Part shown: one piece after another, positions 51,540 through 60,835 of the stretch
How the letters are laid out: every line of letters starts with the position of its first letter
How positions within the stretch are numbered: the first letter of the stretch is position 1
Source of the DNA: Paenibacillus hamazuiensis
GTDB lineage: Bacteria > Bacillota > Bacilli > Paenibacillales > NBRC-103111
Assembly: GCF_023276405.1 (NCBI RefSeq)
Contig: NZ_JALRMO010000001.1
Location: forward strand, 4,092,001-4,156,000
DNA: 64,000 bases
Direction of reading: 5' to 3'
The notes under the pieces: model-generated
Databases searched by the model: none
What the model was told of the DNA's origin: nothing
Seen by the model: only the letters and a program-made list of their open reading frames with translations
Program-made: the position numbers and the translations under genes

Positions 51540-53576
51540 TCAGCGCGCGATTTCGAGCGCATAGACGGAAGACGCTCTGAGCTGGCAGGTCACCTTTCCT
51601 TGCGAAAACGGCAGATCATGAGCTTCGCAAACGACGGCGTCCGGCTGCTGCACGCTGTTGATCGCTTCGTAATGATTCGCCGTCAATTCGAGCAGGCGGG
51701 CCGTCCCCGACTCGGCGAATCCGCCGAGCTGCACTTCGGCTAACGCCGCCTCCAGCCCCCGGTTCACGATAAAAACCGTCAGCTTATCCCCGCTGAAGTT
51801 CACGCAAGCGACCACGTCCAGATTCGGCAGCTCATCCAGCTGCGGCGCGCCGGGCACTGAGCTGCTCACGTTGAAGACGCCGCATTCCGTCTCGCTCGCT
51901 ACGACGTGTCCCAGATCGCGGTTCGCATACATGTTCATCACATAATAGGACGGAGTGCCGTAAACGGCGAGCGATTTACCGCTCCAGCCCTTCGTCTTGC
52001 CGCGAAACTGGTCTGCGTAATAATCCCCCACGCGGATGCATCCGCCCAGCCAGCCGTTGACCAAATCCGAGAAGCTGCCGATTTCGATCAGATCGCTGTT
52101 TCGGATAAACTCGTTTAAATTGGCCGCGTTCGCCACCGCCGCTTCGAGCGTATGTTCATCCGGGAGCCCTTTGCGCATGGTGTTCGGGTAATACATCGTG
52201 TTGTACTCCGTAATCGCCACCTTCAGATGGGCATACCGTTCATCCGACCCGAACATCTCGCGCAGCTGCCGCATCGATTCACGCGTCCATTCCGGGTACG
52301 AAACGATCGCCTTATACCGCTCTTCCCTCGGCGTACGGTCGTTCATCCCGAACCGGTTGTATCCGTGGTACAAATGCAGCGTCAAATAATCGACCTGCTC
52401 GGCGGCACGCTCCAATAATACCCGGTTCCACTCCATGTTCGTATGCCCGCAGGCGAGCAGCACGATCCCCGGATCGGCGGCCTTCATGGACTCGGCAAAT
52501 CGAACGTAACGCTCCGCAAATTGCTCGGCGCTGCAATGGCCGACCTGCCAAGCTCCCCAAACTTCGTTGCCGATCTCCCAATACTTCACGCCGTACGGCT
52601 TAGGGTGCCCGTTCGCCGCTCTCAGCCTTCCCATCGGCGTATCGGCGCCGCCGTTGCAGTATTCGATCCACTCGGCCGCCTCCTCCGGTGTGCCCGACCC
52701 GTCGTTGACGCAAATGAGCGGCTCCACGTTCAATTCGCGGCAAAACCGGATAAACTCGTCCGTGCCGAAGTATTTGTTCGTCCAGCCTCCCCAGGCTTCG
52801 TTGACGATGCAAGGCCGTTCCAGCTCAGGGCCGATCGCCTGCCGCCAGTGATAGGCGCTGATGTAATTGCCGGCAAGCCTCATCATGCCGGCGTTAAGCT
52901 CCCTGGTCATATCGACGACTTCCTTGCGAACGTTGCCGACGCTGTCCGAAGGCAGCAGCGAAATATGATCGAGCCACAGCATCCCCGTCGATACGTGATC
53001 GAGCCAGCGCTCATGGTCCGCCGGCACGTACAGCCGGAATTCCGCATGCTCGCAATCCCGCTCCACCGCAAGGCGCATTTCGTAACGCCGCCAGTCGTGG
53101 CTGACGATATCGATCCGCGTCCGGCCAAGCACGTCGCCGCTCATCGTGTCCGCAATTTCGGCAACGACGAACTTGATCTCGACCGAAGCTCTGGCATAAA
53201 CCGCCAACCGGTAACCCTGCGCGTCCCGTTTCACGGCGATGGCCTGGCTGACGCCCGCATAAGCTTCGTCGTCGCTATAGATGCGGATCATCTGGCTGTG
53301 CCCGGAATGGCGCGCAGCCGCAGGCTCCAGCGCATAGACGGTGCTTTTCCCGTTCGTATACGGACGCCAGCGGCCGGAAAGCCCTCTGTGCACCGCGTCC
53401 GTGCTTTCAAAATCCATATCCGCAAGCGGATAGGCGAGCATCGCTTCCATATGGTCGCGGATATCTTCCACAAAATGCCCGAACAAAAAAGGGTTGATTT
53501 TGTCCTTGCCCGCTTGCCCGGGGTTCACCCGAATCTTGGCTGTCGATTGCACCATAACCGCATATCTCCCTTTCAT
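51540..53576 (-). CDS. GH51 alpha-L-arabinofuranosidase-like
   Basis: 678 residues, no signal peptide, so cytoplasmic. N-terminal INPFLFGHFVEDI is typical, then a carbohydrate-binding-like insert, a TIM barrel with acid/base glutamate in WEIGNEVWG (near 337) and nucleophile in ITEYNTMYYP (near 455), and a C-terminal beta domain. It starts 4 bp after the permease stop with AAAGGA in front; a second ATG 21 bp downstream also has a site (GGGAG). It is longer than the usual 500 residues because of the insert. It would cleave terminal arabinose from imported oligosaccharides. Confidence 0.9.
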   Translation of the reverse strand: MKGRYAVMVQSTAKIRVNPGQAGKDKINPFLFGHFVEDIRDHMEAMLAYPLADMDFESTDAVHRGLSGRWRPYTNGKSTVYALEPAAARHSGHSQMIRIYSDDEAYAGVSQAIAVKRDAQGYRLAVYARASVEIKFVVAEIADTMSGDVLGRTRIDIVSHDWRRYEMRLAVERDCEHAEFRLYVPADHERWLDHVSTGMLWLDHISLLPSDSVGNVRKEVVDMTRELNAGMMRLAGNYISAYHWRQAIGPELERPCIVNEAWGGWTNKYFGTDEFIRFCRELNVEPLICVNDGSGTPEEAAEWIEYCNGGADTPMGRLRAANGHPKPYGVKYWEIGNEVWGAWQVGHCSAEQFAERYVRFAESMKAADPGIVLLACGHTNMEWNRVLLERAAEQVDYLTLHLYHGYNRFGMNDRTPREERYKAIVSYPEWTRESMRQLREMFGSDERYAHLKVAITEYNTMYYPNTMRKGLPDEHTLEAAVANAANLNEFIRNSDLIEIGSFSDLVNGWLGGCIRVGDYYADQFRGKTKGWSGKSLAVYGTPSYYVMNMYANRDLGHVVASETECGVFNVSSSVPGAPQLDELPNLDVVACVNFSGDKLTVFIVNRGLEAALAEVQLGGFAESGTARLLELTANHYEAINSVQQPDAVVCEAHDLPFSQGKVTCQLRASSVYALEIAR

Positions 53577-53580
53577 TCCG

Positions 53581-54477
53581 TTATCCTTTCAAAGAACCGA
53601 TCATAACGCCCTTTACAAAATGCTTCTGCACAAAAGGATACATCACCAATACCGGCAGGCTGGAAATGATGATGACCACATATTTGACGCTTTCGGCGAG
53701 CAGCACTTTCGATTCCAGCCCCACATTGCTGTCCACGGCATCCGCCTGGCTGACCATCAGCACCTCGCGCAGCACGAGCTGCAGCGGATACATATCTTTG
53801 CTGCGGATGTAAATCAACGCATTGAAATACGAATTCCAGTGGCCGACCGCGTAAAACAGCACCATCACCGCCAGGATCGGCTTGGACAGCGGCAATATGA
53901 TATGGGTGAGCAGCTTCCAGTTCGAGCAGCCGTCCATATGTGCAGCCTCCTGAATCTCCCATGGAATGCTCGACTGGAAATACGTTCTCATGACGATCAA
54001 ATTATAGGTGGCGATAGCGCCCGGGATGATAAGAGCCCACATCGTGTCGACCATCCCCAGGCTTTTGACGAGGAGATACGACGGAATGAGACCCCCGCTG
54101 AAAAACATCGTCAGCGTAATGAAAAACATAACGACTCCCCGCCCGGGCAAATCGGGCCTCGAAAGCGGGTAAGCGGCCAGCGTCGTCATGATCAGATTGA
54201 TCGCGGTTCCAACCACCGTATACACGATCGTATTTTTATATCCGTTCCATATTTGACCGTTTTCAAACACATTTTTGTATGCCTCCAGCGTCACCTGCTT
54301 CGGCAGCAAAAGCACTTCGCCGCTCAGCACCAGCGCGGGGTCGCTGAAGGAGGCGCTGACGATAAAGAGCAGCGGATAGAGCACCGCTATCAATACAAGG
54401 GCGGCCAGTATGTTCACGACGGCATCGAATATTTTTTCATCCGATTTCGCGATCTTGATCGTTTGTTGTTTCGTCAT
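53581..54477 (-). CDS. LplC/YtcP-type sugar ABC permease
   Basis: 298 residues from ATG 54477 with GAGGAGGG 7 nt upstream; the frame to 54525 overlaps the previous gene. Helix AVVNILAALVLIAVLYPLLF, family phrase SASFSDPALVLSGEVLLLP, EAA loop EIQEAAHMDGCSNWKLLTHI, C-terminus KHFVKGVMIGSLKG. Pairs with the LplB-type permease. Confidence 0.93.
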   Translation of the reverse strand: MTKQQTIKIAKSDEKIFDAVVNILAALVLIAVLYPLLFIVSASFSDPALVLSGEVLLLPKQVTLEAYKNVFENGQIWNGYKNTIVYTVVGTAINLIMTTLAAYPLSRPDLPGRGVVMFFITLTMFFSGGLIPSYLLVKSLGMVDTMWALIIPGAIATYNLIVMRTYFQSSIPWEIQEAAHMDGCSNWKLLTHIILPLSKPILAVMVLFYAVGHWNSYFNALIYIRSKDMYPLQLVLREVLMVSQADAVDSNVGLESKVLLAESVKYVVIIISSLPVLVMYPFVQKHFVKGVMIGSLKG

Positions 54478-54490
54478 CGCACGGCCCTCC

Positions 54491-55447
54491 TCACCATAAG
54501 CTTGTCTCGGCCTTTTTGCGGGCAAAGCGGTTCACCAGAATGAGCAGCGCCAGGTTCACGACGGAGTTAAACAAACCGATGGCCGCCGTATAGCTGTATT
54601 CGCCCTTCAGAATACCCGTCGTGTAGACGAAGGTGGATATGACGTCGCTCGATTCCAGATTTAAATTATTTTGCATGAGCAAAATTTTCTCGAAGCCGAC
54701 ATTCATGAAATGCCCGACATCGAGAATGAGCAGGATGACGATGACCGGGAGAATGCCCGGAAGCGATACGTGCCAAATGCGCCGCAGCCGGCTGGCTCCG
54801 TCCATCTTGGCCGCCTCGTACAGCTGCGGGTTAACGCCGCTGAGAGCCGCGATATAAATGATCGACTGCCACCCCATGTTTTGCCATATGTTGGATCCGA
54901 TAAAGATCGTTTTGAACCACGCCGCCGAATCCAAAAACCGTACCGGTTCCGCGCCGAACGCCTGAATGATCGCATTGACGGGACCTCCCCGCGGGGACAA
55001 AAACAGCATCAGCATGCCCACCATGACGACGACGGAAACGAAATGCGGAATGTACGTCACGTTTTGCACGATTTTGCTGAACGCTTTGCTGCGGATTTCG
55101 TTAATGAGCAAAGCCAGAAGGATCGGAATCGGAAACGCAAACAGCAGAGAAAACAGGTTGATCGAAACGGTATTCCACAATAGTCTCCAGAAATAATACG
55201 ACTCCACGAAACGTTCGAAATGATCGAGGCCCACCCATTTGCTGCCGAGGATCCCTCTGGCCGGACTGAAGTTTTTAAACGCGATCTGCAGCCCGTACAA
55301 AGGTCCGTAATGGAACACCAGGTACCAAACGACAGGAATGAGCAGCATCAGGTAAAGATCGTACCGACTGGCCATCGCTTTAAGCAGGCCGGAGCGCCCC
55401 GGTTTGGACCGGGACGCGGCGCCCGCCGTACTAGCCGTACTTTTCAT
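54491..55447 (-). CDS. LplB/YteP-type sugar ABC permease
   Basis: 318 residues. Helix LYLMLLIPVVWYLVFHYGPL, typical YGLQIAFKNFSPARGILGSK, EAA loop LYEAAKMDGASRLRRIWHVS. It lies 28 bp after the binding protein and 13 bp before its partner permease. No ATPase in the locus, as usual for the Lpl group, which uses a shared MsmX-like ATPase. Confidence 0.93.
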   Translation of the reverse strand: MKSTASTAGAASRSKPGRSGLLKAMASRYDLYLMLLIPVVWYLVFHYGPLYGLQIAFKNFSPARGILGSKWVGLDHFERFVESYYFWRLLWNTVSINLFSLLFAFPIPILLALLINEIRSKAFSKIVQNVTYIPHFVSVVVMVGMLMLFLSPRGGPVNAIIQAFGAEPVRFLDSAAWFKTIFIGSNIWQNMGWQSIIYIAALSGVNPQLYEAAKMDGASRLRRIWHVSLPGILPVIVILLILDVGHFMNVGFEKILLMQNNLNLESSDVISTFVYTTGILKGEYSYTAAIGLFNSVVNLALLILVNRFARKKAETSLW

Positions 55448-55475
55448 GTGCAGCCCTCCAGCTATTCTCGGGTCG

Positions 55476-57059
55476 TTATTTTTGCTTCTTGAGGTTGTCG
55501 TAAGCTTCCTGGTACAGCTTCTGCAGCTCGTCGATGTTCATTTTCTTCAACGTAGCCTGGAACTCTCCCCATTTGTCGAAGCTGAGTGCGCCTGCGATGA
55601 ACTTGGTGCTCTGCTCCTCGTAATACTTGTCGATATCGTTGCGCAGCACGTTGATTTTCTGGGCCGTCGCTTCGTCGAACATAGGGGATGCGTAGCGGAT
55701 TTTCGGCATGTACGGATCGAGTTTCTTTTGCGCTTCCTGAACCTGCGGCGGATTGATGAACGAAGCGACCTTGTCGCTGATCAGATGCGGCGCCCCGCCT
55801 CCGGCATACGGCGTAATTTTCGACTGGTTGCCCGTCGCGAGGAAAGTGTCCGTATAATAAGGGATGCCGTCCCGCAGCTCGTAATTTTCTCCTTGCCGGC
55901 CGAACCGCAGCATGGTGGACCCTTCGTCGCTGTAGAAGTAATCGATCCAGCGCATCGTCGCTTCCGGATATTTGTTGACCGAGGTGATGGCGAAAGCTCC
56001 GAAGTCCCTCGGCACCGGAGCGGCAAGCTGCAGCCTGTCGCCGTGCGGTCCTTTGGGCGGGGCTATGCCGATATATTGATCCGACACTTTGCCGTCCAGC
56101 ATCGGATTGTTCGTCTGGTCGAAGAAGAAGCCGGTGTTTCCCGTCCCCTGCTTGGCCAAATATTGAGCTTCTTTCTGTGTGAACAGCTCCTGGTCCAGCA
56201 GCTTTTCCGAATACAGCTTGTTCAGGTACATCAGCAATTCCTTATTCCGGTCGTTGCCCATCCAAATTTGCACCTTGTCGTTTTCCAGGTTGATGTTGTA
56301 CCCGAGCTGGAAGTCCAGGCCGAAGGAACCGGCCATGATCGGCACGATGCTGAGGCCGTTTCGCGCCGTCATCGGAATTTCGTCCGGCTTGCCGTTACCG
56401 TTCGGGTCTTTGTCGCGGAACGCTTTCAGTACCTCGTACAGATCGTCCGTCGTCTCGGGCTCCTTGAGGCCAAGCTTCTTCAGCCATACCTGATTGATCC
56501 ATTTCTTGTCGGTTCTCGCCGAACCTACGGTCACAATGCCCGGAATCGCGTAAATATGACCTTCCGGCGTTGTGATGGAGGAGCGGATCTCCGGGTACGT
56601 ATCCATCAGCTTTTTCAAGTTTGGCGCGTACGCATCGATCAGCTTCTCCAGCGGGATAAGTTGTCCGGCCGAACCGTAACGGATCGCCTCCAGCGGGGTA
56701 AGGCCGGCGCGGTACAGAGCATCCGGGAGTTCGTTCGATGCGAAGAGCAGGTTCTTTTTCTCGTTAAAACCGTCCGTCGGCGCCTCGATAAACTCCACCT
56801 GAATGTTGCTCATCTTCTCATAATCCTGGAATACCGGCATATCCTTAAACGGTCCGTTGGACGGCGCGATCCTCGTGAACATCTTCAGCTTAATCGGCTC
56901 TTTGACGATCGGAAAACCGGCTGAAGCCACATTTTTCGCGGCGCCGTCTTTGGATTCGCCGCCATTGTCTTTGCCCGGGGTATTCGAATTGCAGGCGGTA
57001 AGCGTCAACCCGGACACGACCAAAGCGGAAAGCACTGCTGTCCCCCAATTTCTTTTCAT
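55476..57059 (-). CDS. LplA-type extracellular binding lipoprotein
   Basis: 527 residues from ATG 57059 with GGAGG 10 nt upstream. Signal MKRNWGTAVLSALVVSGLTL, lipobox LTAC. LplA-type features are KEPIKLKMFTRIAP, GLTPLEAIRYGSAGQLIPLE, LKAFRDKDPNGNGKPDEIPM and DYFYSDEGSTMLRFGRQGE. The DPNGNGKPDEIP stretch, a calcium-loop-like motif, is typical. First gene of the importer-GH51-GH43-GH2 unit; preceded by a cre-like site and the YesMN-type pair on the same strand. Confidence 0.93.
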   Translation of the reverse strand: MKRNWGTAVLSALVVSGLTLTACNSNTPGKDNGGESKDGAAKNVASAGFPIVKEPIKLKMFTRIAPSNGPFKDMPVFQDYEKMSNIQVEFIEAPTDGFNEKKNLLFASNELPDALYRAGLTPLEAIRYGSAGQLIPLEKLIDAYAPNLKKLMDTYPEIRSSITTPEGHIYAIPGIVTVGSARTDKKWINQVWLKKLGLKEPETTDDLYEVLKAFRDKDPNGNGKPDEIPMTARNGLSIVPIMAGSFGLDFQLGYNINLENDKVQIWMGNDRNKELLMYLNKLYSEKLLDQELFTQKEAQYLAKQGTGNTGFFFDQTNNPMLDGKVSDQYIGIAPPKGPHGDRLQLAAPVPRDFGAFAITSVNKYPEATMRWIDYFYSDEGSTMLRFGRQGENYELRDGIPYYTDTFLATGNQSKITPYAGGGAPHLISDKVASFINPPQVQEAQKKLDPYMPKIRYASPMFDEATAQKINVLRNDIDKYYEEQSTKFIAGALSFDKWGEFQATLKKMNIDELQKLYQEAYDNLKKQK

Positions 57060-57097
57060 TTTTCCAGCTCCTCCAATCAAGTTGTTGCCCCGGAAAA

Positions 57098-57111
57098 AGA
57101 AAGCGTTTTCC
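57098..57111. promoter_or_regulatory. Candidate catabolite response element
   Basis: AGAAAGCGTTTTCC keeps the GAAAGCGTTTTC core of a cre site; both outermost bases differ from the consensus. It lies 38 bp upstream of the LplA-type gene. Confidence 0.42.
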
Positions 57112-57176
57112 AAAGGTTGATTCCTATTGTAACCGTTTTTTTCCGCCGGACGATTGCAAATTTATGACTTTCCATT

Positions 57177-58781
57177 CTACTTCTTTGACGGCTTCAAACT
57201 GTCCATATACGCCTGAGGGGTCATGCCGGTGACCGCCTTGAACACTTTGAAAAAGTACGTATAATTCGCAAACCCGACCTCGCCGCTGATCTGTTTCAAG
57301 GAATAGGCGCCGGACTGCATCAGCACGCAGCTTTTTTTAATGCGCACCCGGTTTAAGTATTCGGTGAACGTCATTTGCGTTTCTTCTTTAAACAATCTGC
57401 TTAAGTAGGAGGAGTTCAAATTGAGCGCATGCGCCGCCATGTCCAGCGAAATATCGGAGGCGTAATGGTCCGCGATAAATTGGACGGCTTTCGAAATATG
57501 GCGCGAATACGGTCCTCCCTCGCGTTCCTTTTTGATCGCTTCCACGATTTTCGCGAAGTAACGGGCGAACCAATCTCCCAGTTCGGCAGTGCTGCCGATC
57601 CGTCCGAGATCGCTTCGCGGCGGGATATGCTCCGGATCGGCCGTCGAGGCATGAGGTAAATGCCGTTTCCATGCCATTTCCGCCATATGCAGCATTTCGC
57701 CGGCCATGAGCTGCACCGTCATGGAGTAGAACGGCTGGGCCCTTAGCGCGTCAAAGATGGCCGAAATAACCCGGCGAATCCGTTCCTCGTCCAGCTGCTC
57801 CAAAAAAAGCAGCAGCTGCTTCTGCTCCTCCATAAACAGAGACTCCCGATGAACGGATGTGCCGGAGCCCTGATGCAGCATTTCGCCGATTTGCCGGTTC
57901 GCCTTGCTGTAGCTGGCTGCAAGCTGCTTCAAGCTCCCGCACAGCGGCCCTGCGGCATAGATGCATTTCAGGTTCAGAAATTTCTCGAGAGAGTGAGACA
58001 CGCTGGATAAAGCTTGATTGATTTGGGCGGTCGCCGCATGCTCGCTGCGGTCCGCGGAGGAGAACAGAACGACAAAACGCCCCTCTCCCGCATATGCTAC
58101 CGTCCGTTTATGAATGTCGCCGACCGCCATCTGCATCACATCGGTGGCCCGCTGCACAAATTCGTTTTTCCGCACATCGGTCAACGACTCCGTCAGAAGC
58201 AGGAAAGGAACGATCTGCACGGCCGCGGCCGCATAAATGACGGAACCTTGATAAAGCCGGTTGTCCCGCGCGTACGCCTCCAGCTCCTCGCCGGCGTCCT
58301 GCGCATCACTGGCGAGCCCCGATACGTATTCGCGGTGAATGACCGGACTTAAACGTTCGATAATTTTAGTTTGCGCGCTGCGGGCTTCATGCTCGCGTTC
58401 TTCGTGCTGCAGTTCCCGGGCCGCTTTATTCAAAAGCGACAGAAGAGCGGCCGGCTTCAAGCGGTGCTTGAGCAAATAGTCCATCGCCCCGTTGGTCAGG
58501 GACGCCCGCACGTAATCGTAATCGTCAAAGCTGCTCAGCATGATCGTTTTCACTTGGGGAAACCGTTCCTTGACGATGCGGCTGAGCTCCACCCCGTTCA
58601 TCGCCGGCATGCTCACATCCAATATCGCGATATGCGGAGGCTGCCGCTCCATCATCGTAAGCGCAGCCGGGCCGTTTTGCGCTTCGCCGCATATCGTAAA
58701 CCCGTGCCGCTCCCAATCGATCAAGCTTTTCACATCGTTGCGCGCCAGCGCCTCGTCGTCGACAAGTAATACCCGAAACAT
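57177..58781 (-). CDS. YesN-type response regulator with AraC output
   Basis: 534 residues. Receiver with acidic pocket VDDEALA, phospho-Asp in HIAILDVSMPAMNG and switch Lys in YLLKHRLKPA. Middle region with GGDEF-like remnants not recognised. AraC HTH: DISLDMAAHALNLNSSYLSR, then YSLKQISGEVGFANYTYFFK and GMTPQAYMDS. It lies 3 bp after the kinase gene and 117 bp before the LplA-type gene, which it probably activates. Confidence 0.93.
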   Translation of the reverse strand: MFRVLLVDDEALARNDVKSLIDWERHGFTICGEAQNGPAALTMMERQPPHIAILDVSMPAMNGVELSRIVKERFPQVKTIMLSSFDDYDYVRASLTNGAMDYLLKHRLKPAALLSLLNKAARELQHEEREHEARSAQTKIIERLSPVIHREYVSGLASDAQDAGEELEAYARDNRLYQGSVIYAAAAVQIVPFLLLTESLTDVRKNEFVQRATDVMQMAVGDIHKRTVAYAGEGRFVVLFSSADRSEHAATAQINQALSSVSHSLEKFLNLKCIYAAGPLCGSLKQLAASYSKANRQIGEMLHQGSGTSVHRESLFMEEQKQLLLFLEQLDEERIRRVISAIFDALRAQPFYSMTVQLMAGEMLHMAEMAWKRHLPHASTADPEHIPPRSDLGRIGSTAELGDWFARYFAKIVEAIKKEREGGPYSRHISKAVQFIADHYASDISLDMAAHALNLNSSYLSRLFKEETQMTFTEYLNRVRIKKSCVLMQSGAYSLKQISGEVGFANYTYFFKVFKAVTGMTPQAYMDSLKPSKK

Positions 58782-58784
58782 CGT

Positions 58785-60560
58785 TTATTCCCCCTTTTGC
58801 ATATGGTCCGTATTCTCAATGAGCGGAAAGCGGATCTGCACCCGGGTATACCGCCCCGGCTCGCTGTCAAGAAACACGCCGTAGGGCTCCCCGTAAAGAC
58901 GCACGATGCGTTCGTGCACGTTGCGGACCCCCATGCCGCTGAAGCGGCCGCTCCGGTTGTCTCTCGCTTCAAAAATCGCTTCCATCTGCTCCTTCGTCAT
59001 GCCTTTGCCGTTGTCCGTCACTTCGATCCGCAGCTCCTGCCGCTCCTTATTGATCCGGATGTGCACAAGACCCTCTTGCTCAGCGGAAGCGATTCCATGA
59101 ATAATCGCATTTTCCACGATCGGCTGCAGCATCAGCTTTAGCACACGGCACTGCAGCAGCTTGTCGTCTTCGACTTCGATATGGACATCGATAGGTTCGA
59201 CGTACTTGTATTTTTCGATATTTACGTAGCTGCGGACATACTGCAGCTCATCCTGCAAGGTGAGGTACTCGTTCGAGTTCCCCAATACGCCGCGCATCAG
59301 CTCGATCAACGATTCGGATACCTCCACGATGTTCGGCACCCCATTGAGCTTGGCCAAATATTTGACCGTATTCAGCGTGTTATACAGAAAATGGGGACGG
59401 ATTTGCGCCTGCAGCACGGCCAGCTCCGCCTCGCGTTTCTCCCGTTCGGTCGTCACGATCCCCTCAAGCAATCGCTTCAGCTCCGCCACCATGCGCTTGA
59501 ACGCCTGATAAAGCTGGCCGATTTCATCCTTGGAGCGAATCTCTGCGGCGGGCAGCGTCATATTGCCTTCCATCACATGCATCATCATCGAACGGAGCAT
59601 GCGGATATTTCTTGTAATTCTCGAAGACACCTGCAAGGTGCCGATGACGATGATAATAAATACGACGATGGCGACTTGAGCCAGCACGTTGCGTATGCGA
59701 ACCGTTTCGTTTAAAAGCGATTTCATCGGGACAAGCGCCAGCGTGCTCCAGCCCGTATAATCCGATTTCCGGCTGACGACCAGATACGATTTCTGATCGA
59801 TGATCCGCTCCACCGGAGCGTTGGCGCCGGCCAGCTCCCCGTTTAACCGGATGACCGTTTCCTTGTCCACGGCGCTTGCCTTCGGTTCGTAGATGAAATC
59901 GTTTTTATCGTCGATCACATACAGCATGCTGTCCGGCGTAGGTTTGACATCATACGTTTTCTTGATAATATCGCCGCTGAGATCAAACATGACGAGACCG
60001 ATCACCTTTCGGTTATAGCGGAGCTCGCGGCCCGTTACGATGGTGTCGTTTGCGCCGGTTTGATGAAAATAGGCGTGCCCCGAGCCGTTTTGCAGCAAGT
60101 AGTTCATCATCGGCGTCTTTAATACGGTTTTATCCAGCCAAGGAGCGCCGACGAAAAACACCTTGCCGTTTAATCCGGCGATCGCAGCCCGCGATATATA
60201 AGGCTTGTAGGCGATCACCGCAGATAAAAACTCCTCGATCCGCTTTTGCTCCTGGAACCATTCGTAGCTCGGCTCCTCCGTCTCGCTCTGCAGAGTGGTA
60301 AGCACCGTATTGTTGGTGGCGACGACCGTATTTAACCGGCCGATTTCCTCCAGCCGCACGTTCAGCGATTCGTCGGCCTGCCGGATGCTGTCCATGACGG
60401 AGGTGAAGGCGTTGTTTTTCACGTTTTCCCTCATATACAGATAAACGATGCCCGTTACGGCGGCGATTCCGAGCAGAGTGACCAGACTGAACGCAACGAA
60501 GATTTTCCCCTGAATGCTCACGGCGGGCAAAAACAGCCTTTTAATCGAATAAAGCTTCAT
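58785..60560 (-). CDS. YesM-type sensor histidine kinase
   Basis: 591 residues. Helix 1 is KIFVAFSLVTLLGIAAVTGI, then a Cache-like extracellular sensor. Helix 2 is VLAQVAIVVFIIIVIGTLQV, followed by HAMP. The phospho-His is in RPHFLYNTLNTVKYLAKLNG; the ATPase has PIVENAIIHGI, VTDNGKGM and GMGVRNVHERI. First gene of the two-component pair. It diverges from the next sugar importer at 60836, so it may control both that importer and the hemicellulose locus. Confidence 0.93.
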   Translation of the reverse strand: MKLYSIKRLFLPAVSIQGKIFVAFSLVTLLGIAAVTGIVYLYMRENVKNNAFTSVMDSIRQADESLNVRLEEIGRLNTVVATNNTVLTTLQSETEEPSYEWFQEQKRIEEFLSAVIAYKPYISRAAIAGLNGKVFFVGAPWLDKTVLKTPMMNYLLQNGSGHAYFHQTGANDTIVTGRELRYNRKVIGLVMFDLSGDIIKKTYDVKPTPDSMLYVIDDKNDFIYEPKASAVDKETVIRLNGELAGANAPVERIIDQKSYLVVSRKSDYTGWSTLALVPMKSLLNETVRIRNVLAQVAIVVFIIIVIGTLQVSSRITRNIRMLRSMMMHVMEGNMTLPAAEIRSKDEIGQLYQAFKRMVAELKRLLEGIVTTEREKREAELAVLQAQIRPHFLYNTLNTVKYLAKLNGVPNIVEVSESLIELMRGVLGNSNEYLTLQDELQYVRSYVNIEKYKYVEPIDVHIEVEDDKLLQCRVLKLMLQPIVENAIIHGIASAEQEGLVHIRINKERQELRIEVTDNGKGMTKEQMEAIFEARDNRSGRFSGMGVRNVHERIVRLYGEPYGVFLDSEPGRYTRVQIRFPLIENTDHMQKGE

Positions 60561-60585
60561 AAACCGGGTCCCCCCTCCAACCTGG

Positions 60586-60630
60586 AAAAAACATGAACCG
60601 AGCCCAAACGGAAGCTTGATTCATGTTTTT
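60586..60630. repeat. Inverted repeat upstream of the sensor kinase
   Basis: AAAAAACATGAA (60586-60597) pairs with TTCATGTTTTT (60620-60630) over 11 bp with a 22-nt loop. It lies 25 bp upstream of the kinase start in a divergent intergenic region, where a terminator is unexpected. It could be an operator or attenuator. Confidence 0.5.
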
Positions 60631-60835
60631 AAATTATACTCGTTTTTTTCCCATCTTCCTATAACCCCCTTATTTCGCGGGACTGCCTCTCGCCTGAGCC
60701 GGGCGATCCGGTGGCTTTATCCCCCTCATCTGGCATGGAATAATTGACCGTTACATAATCTAGAAACAAAGGAGGTAATCGCTTAACTTCTTTATCCTTT
60801 TTTTCCACGACCATTCATACGAGGAGGCAAACCCT

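Noticed and set aside
55404-56924. 506-codon plus-strand frame opposite the LplA-type gene
   Set aside because: Shadow; the minus-strand gene has lipobox and family features.
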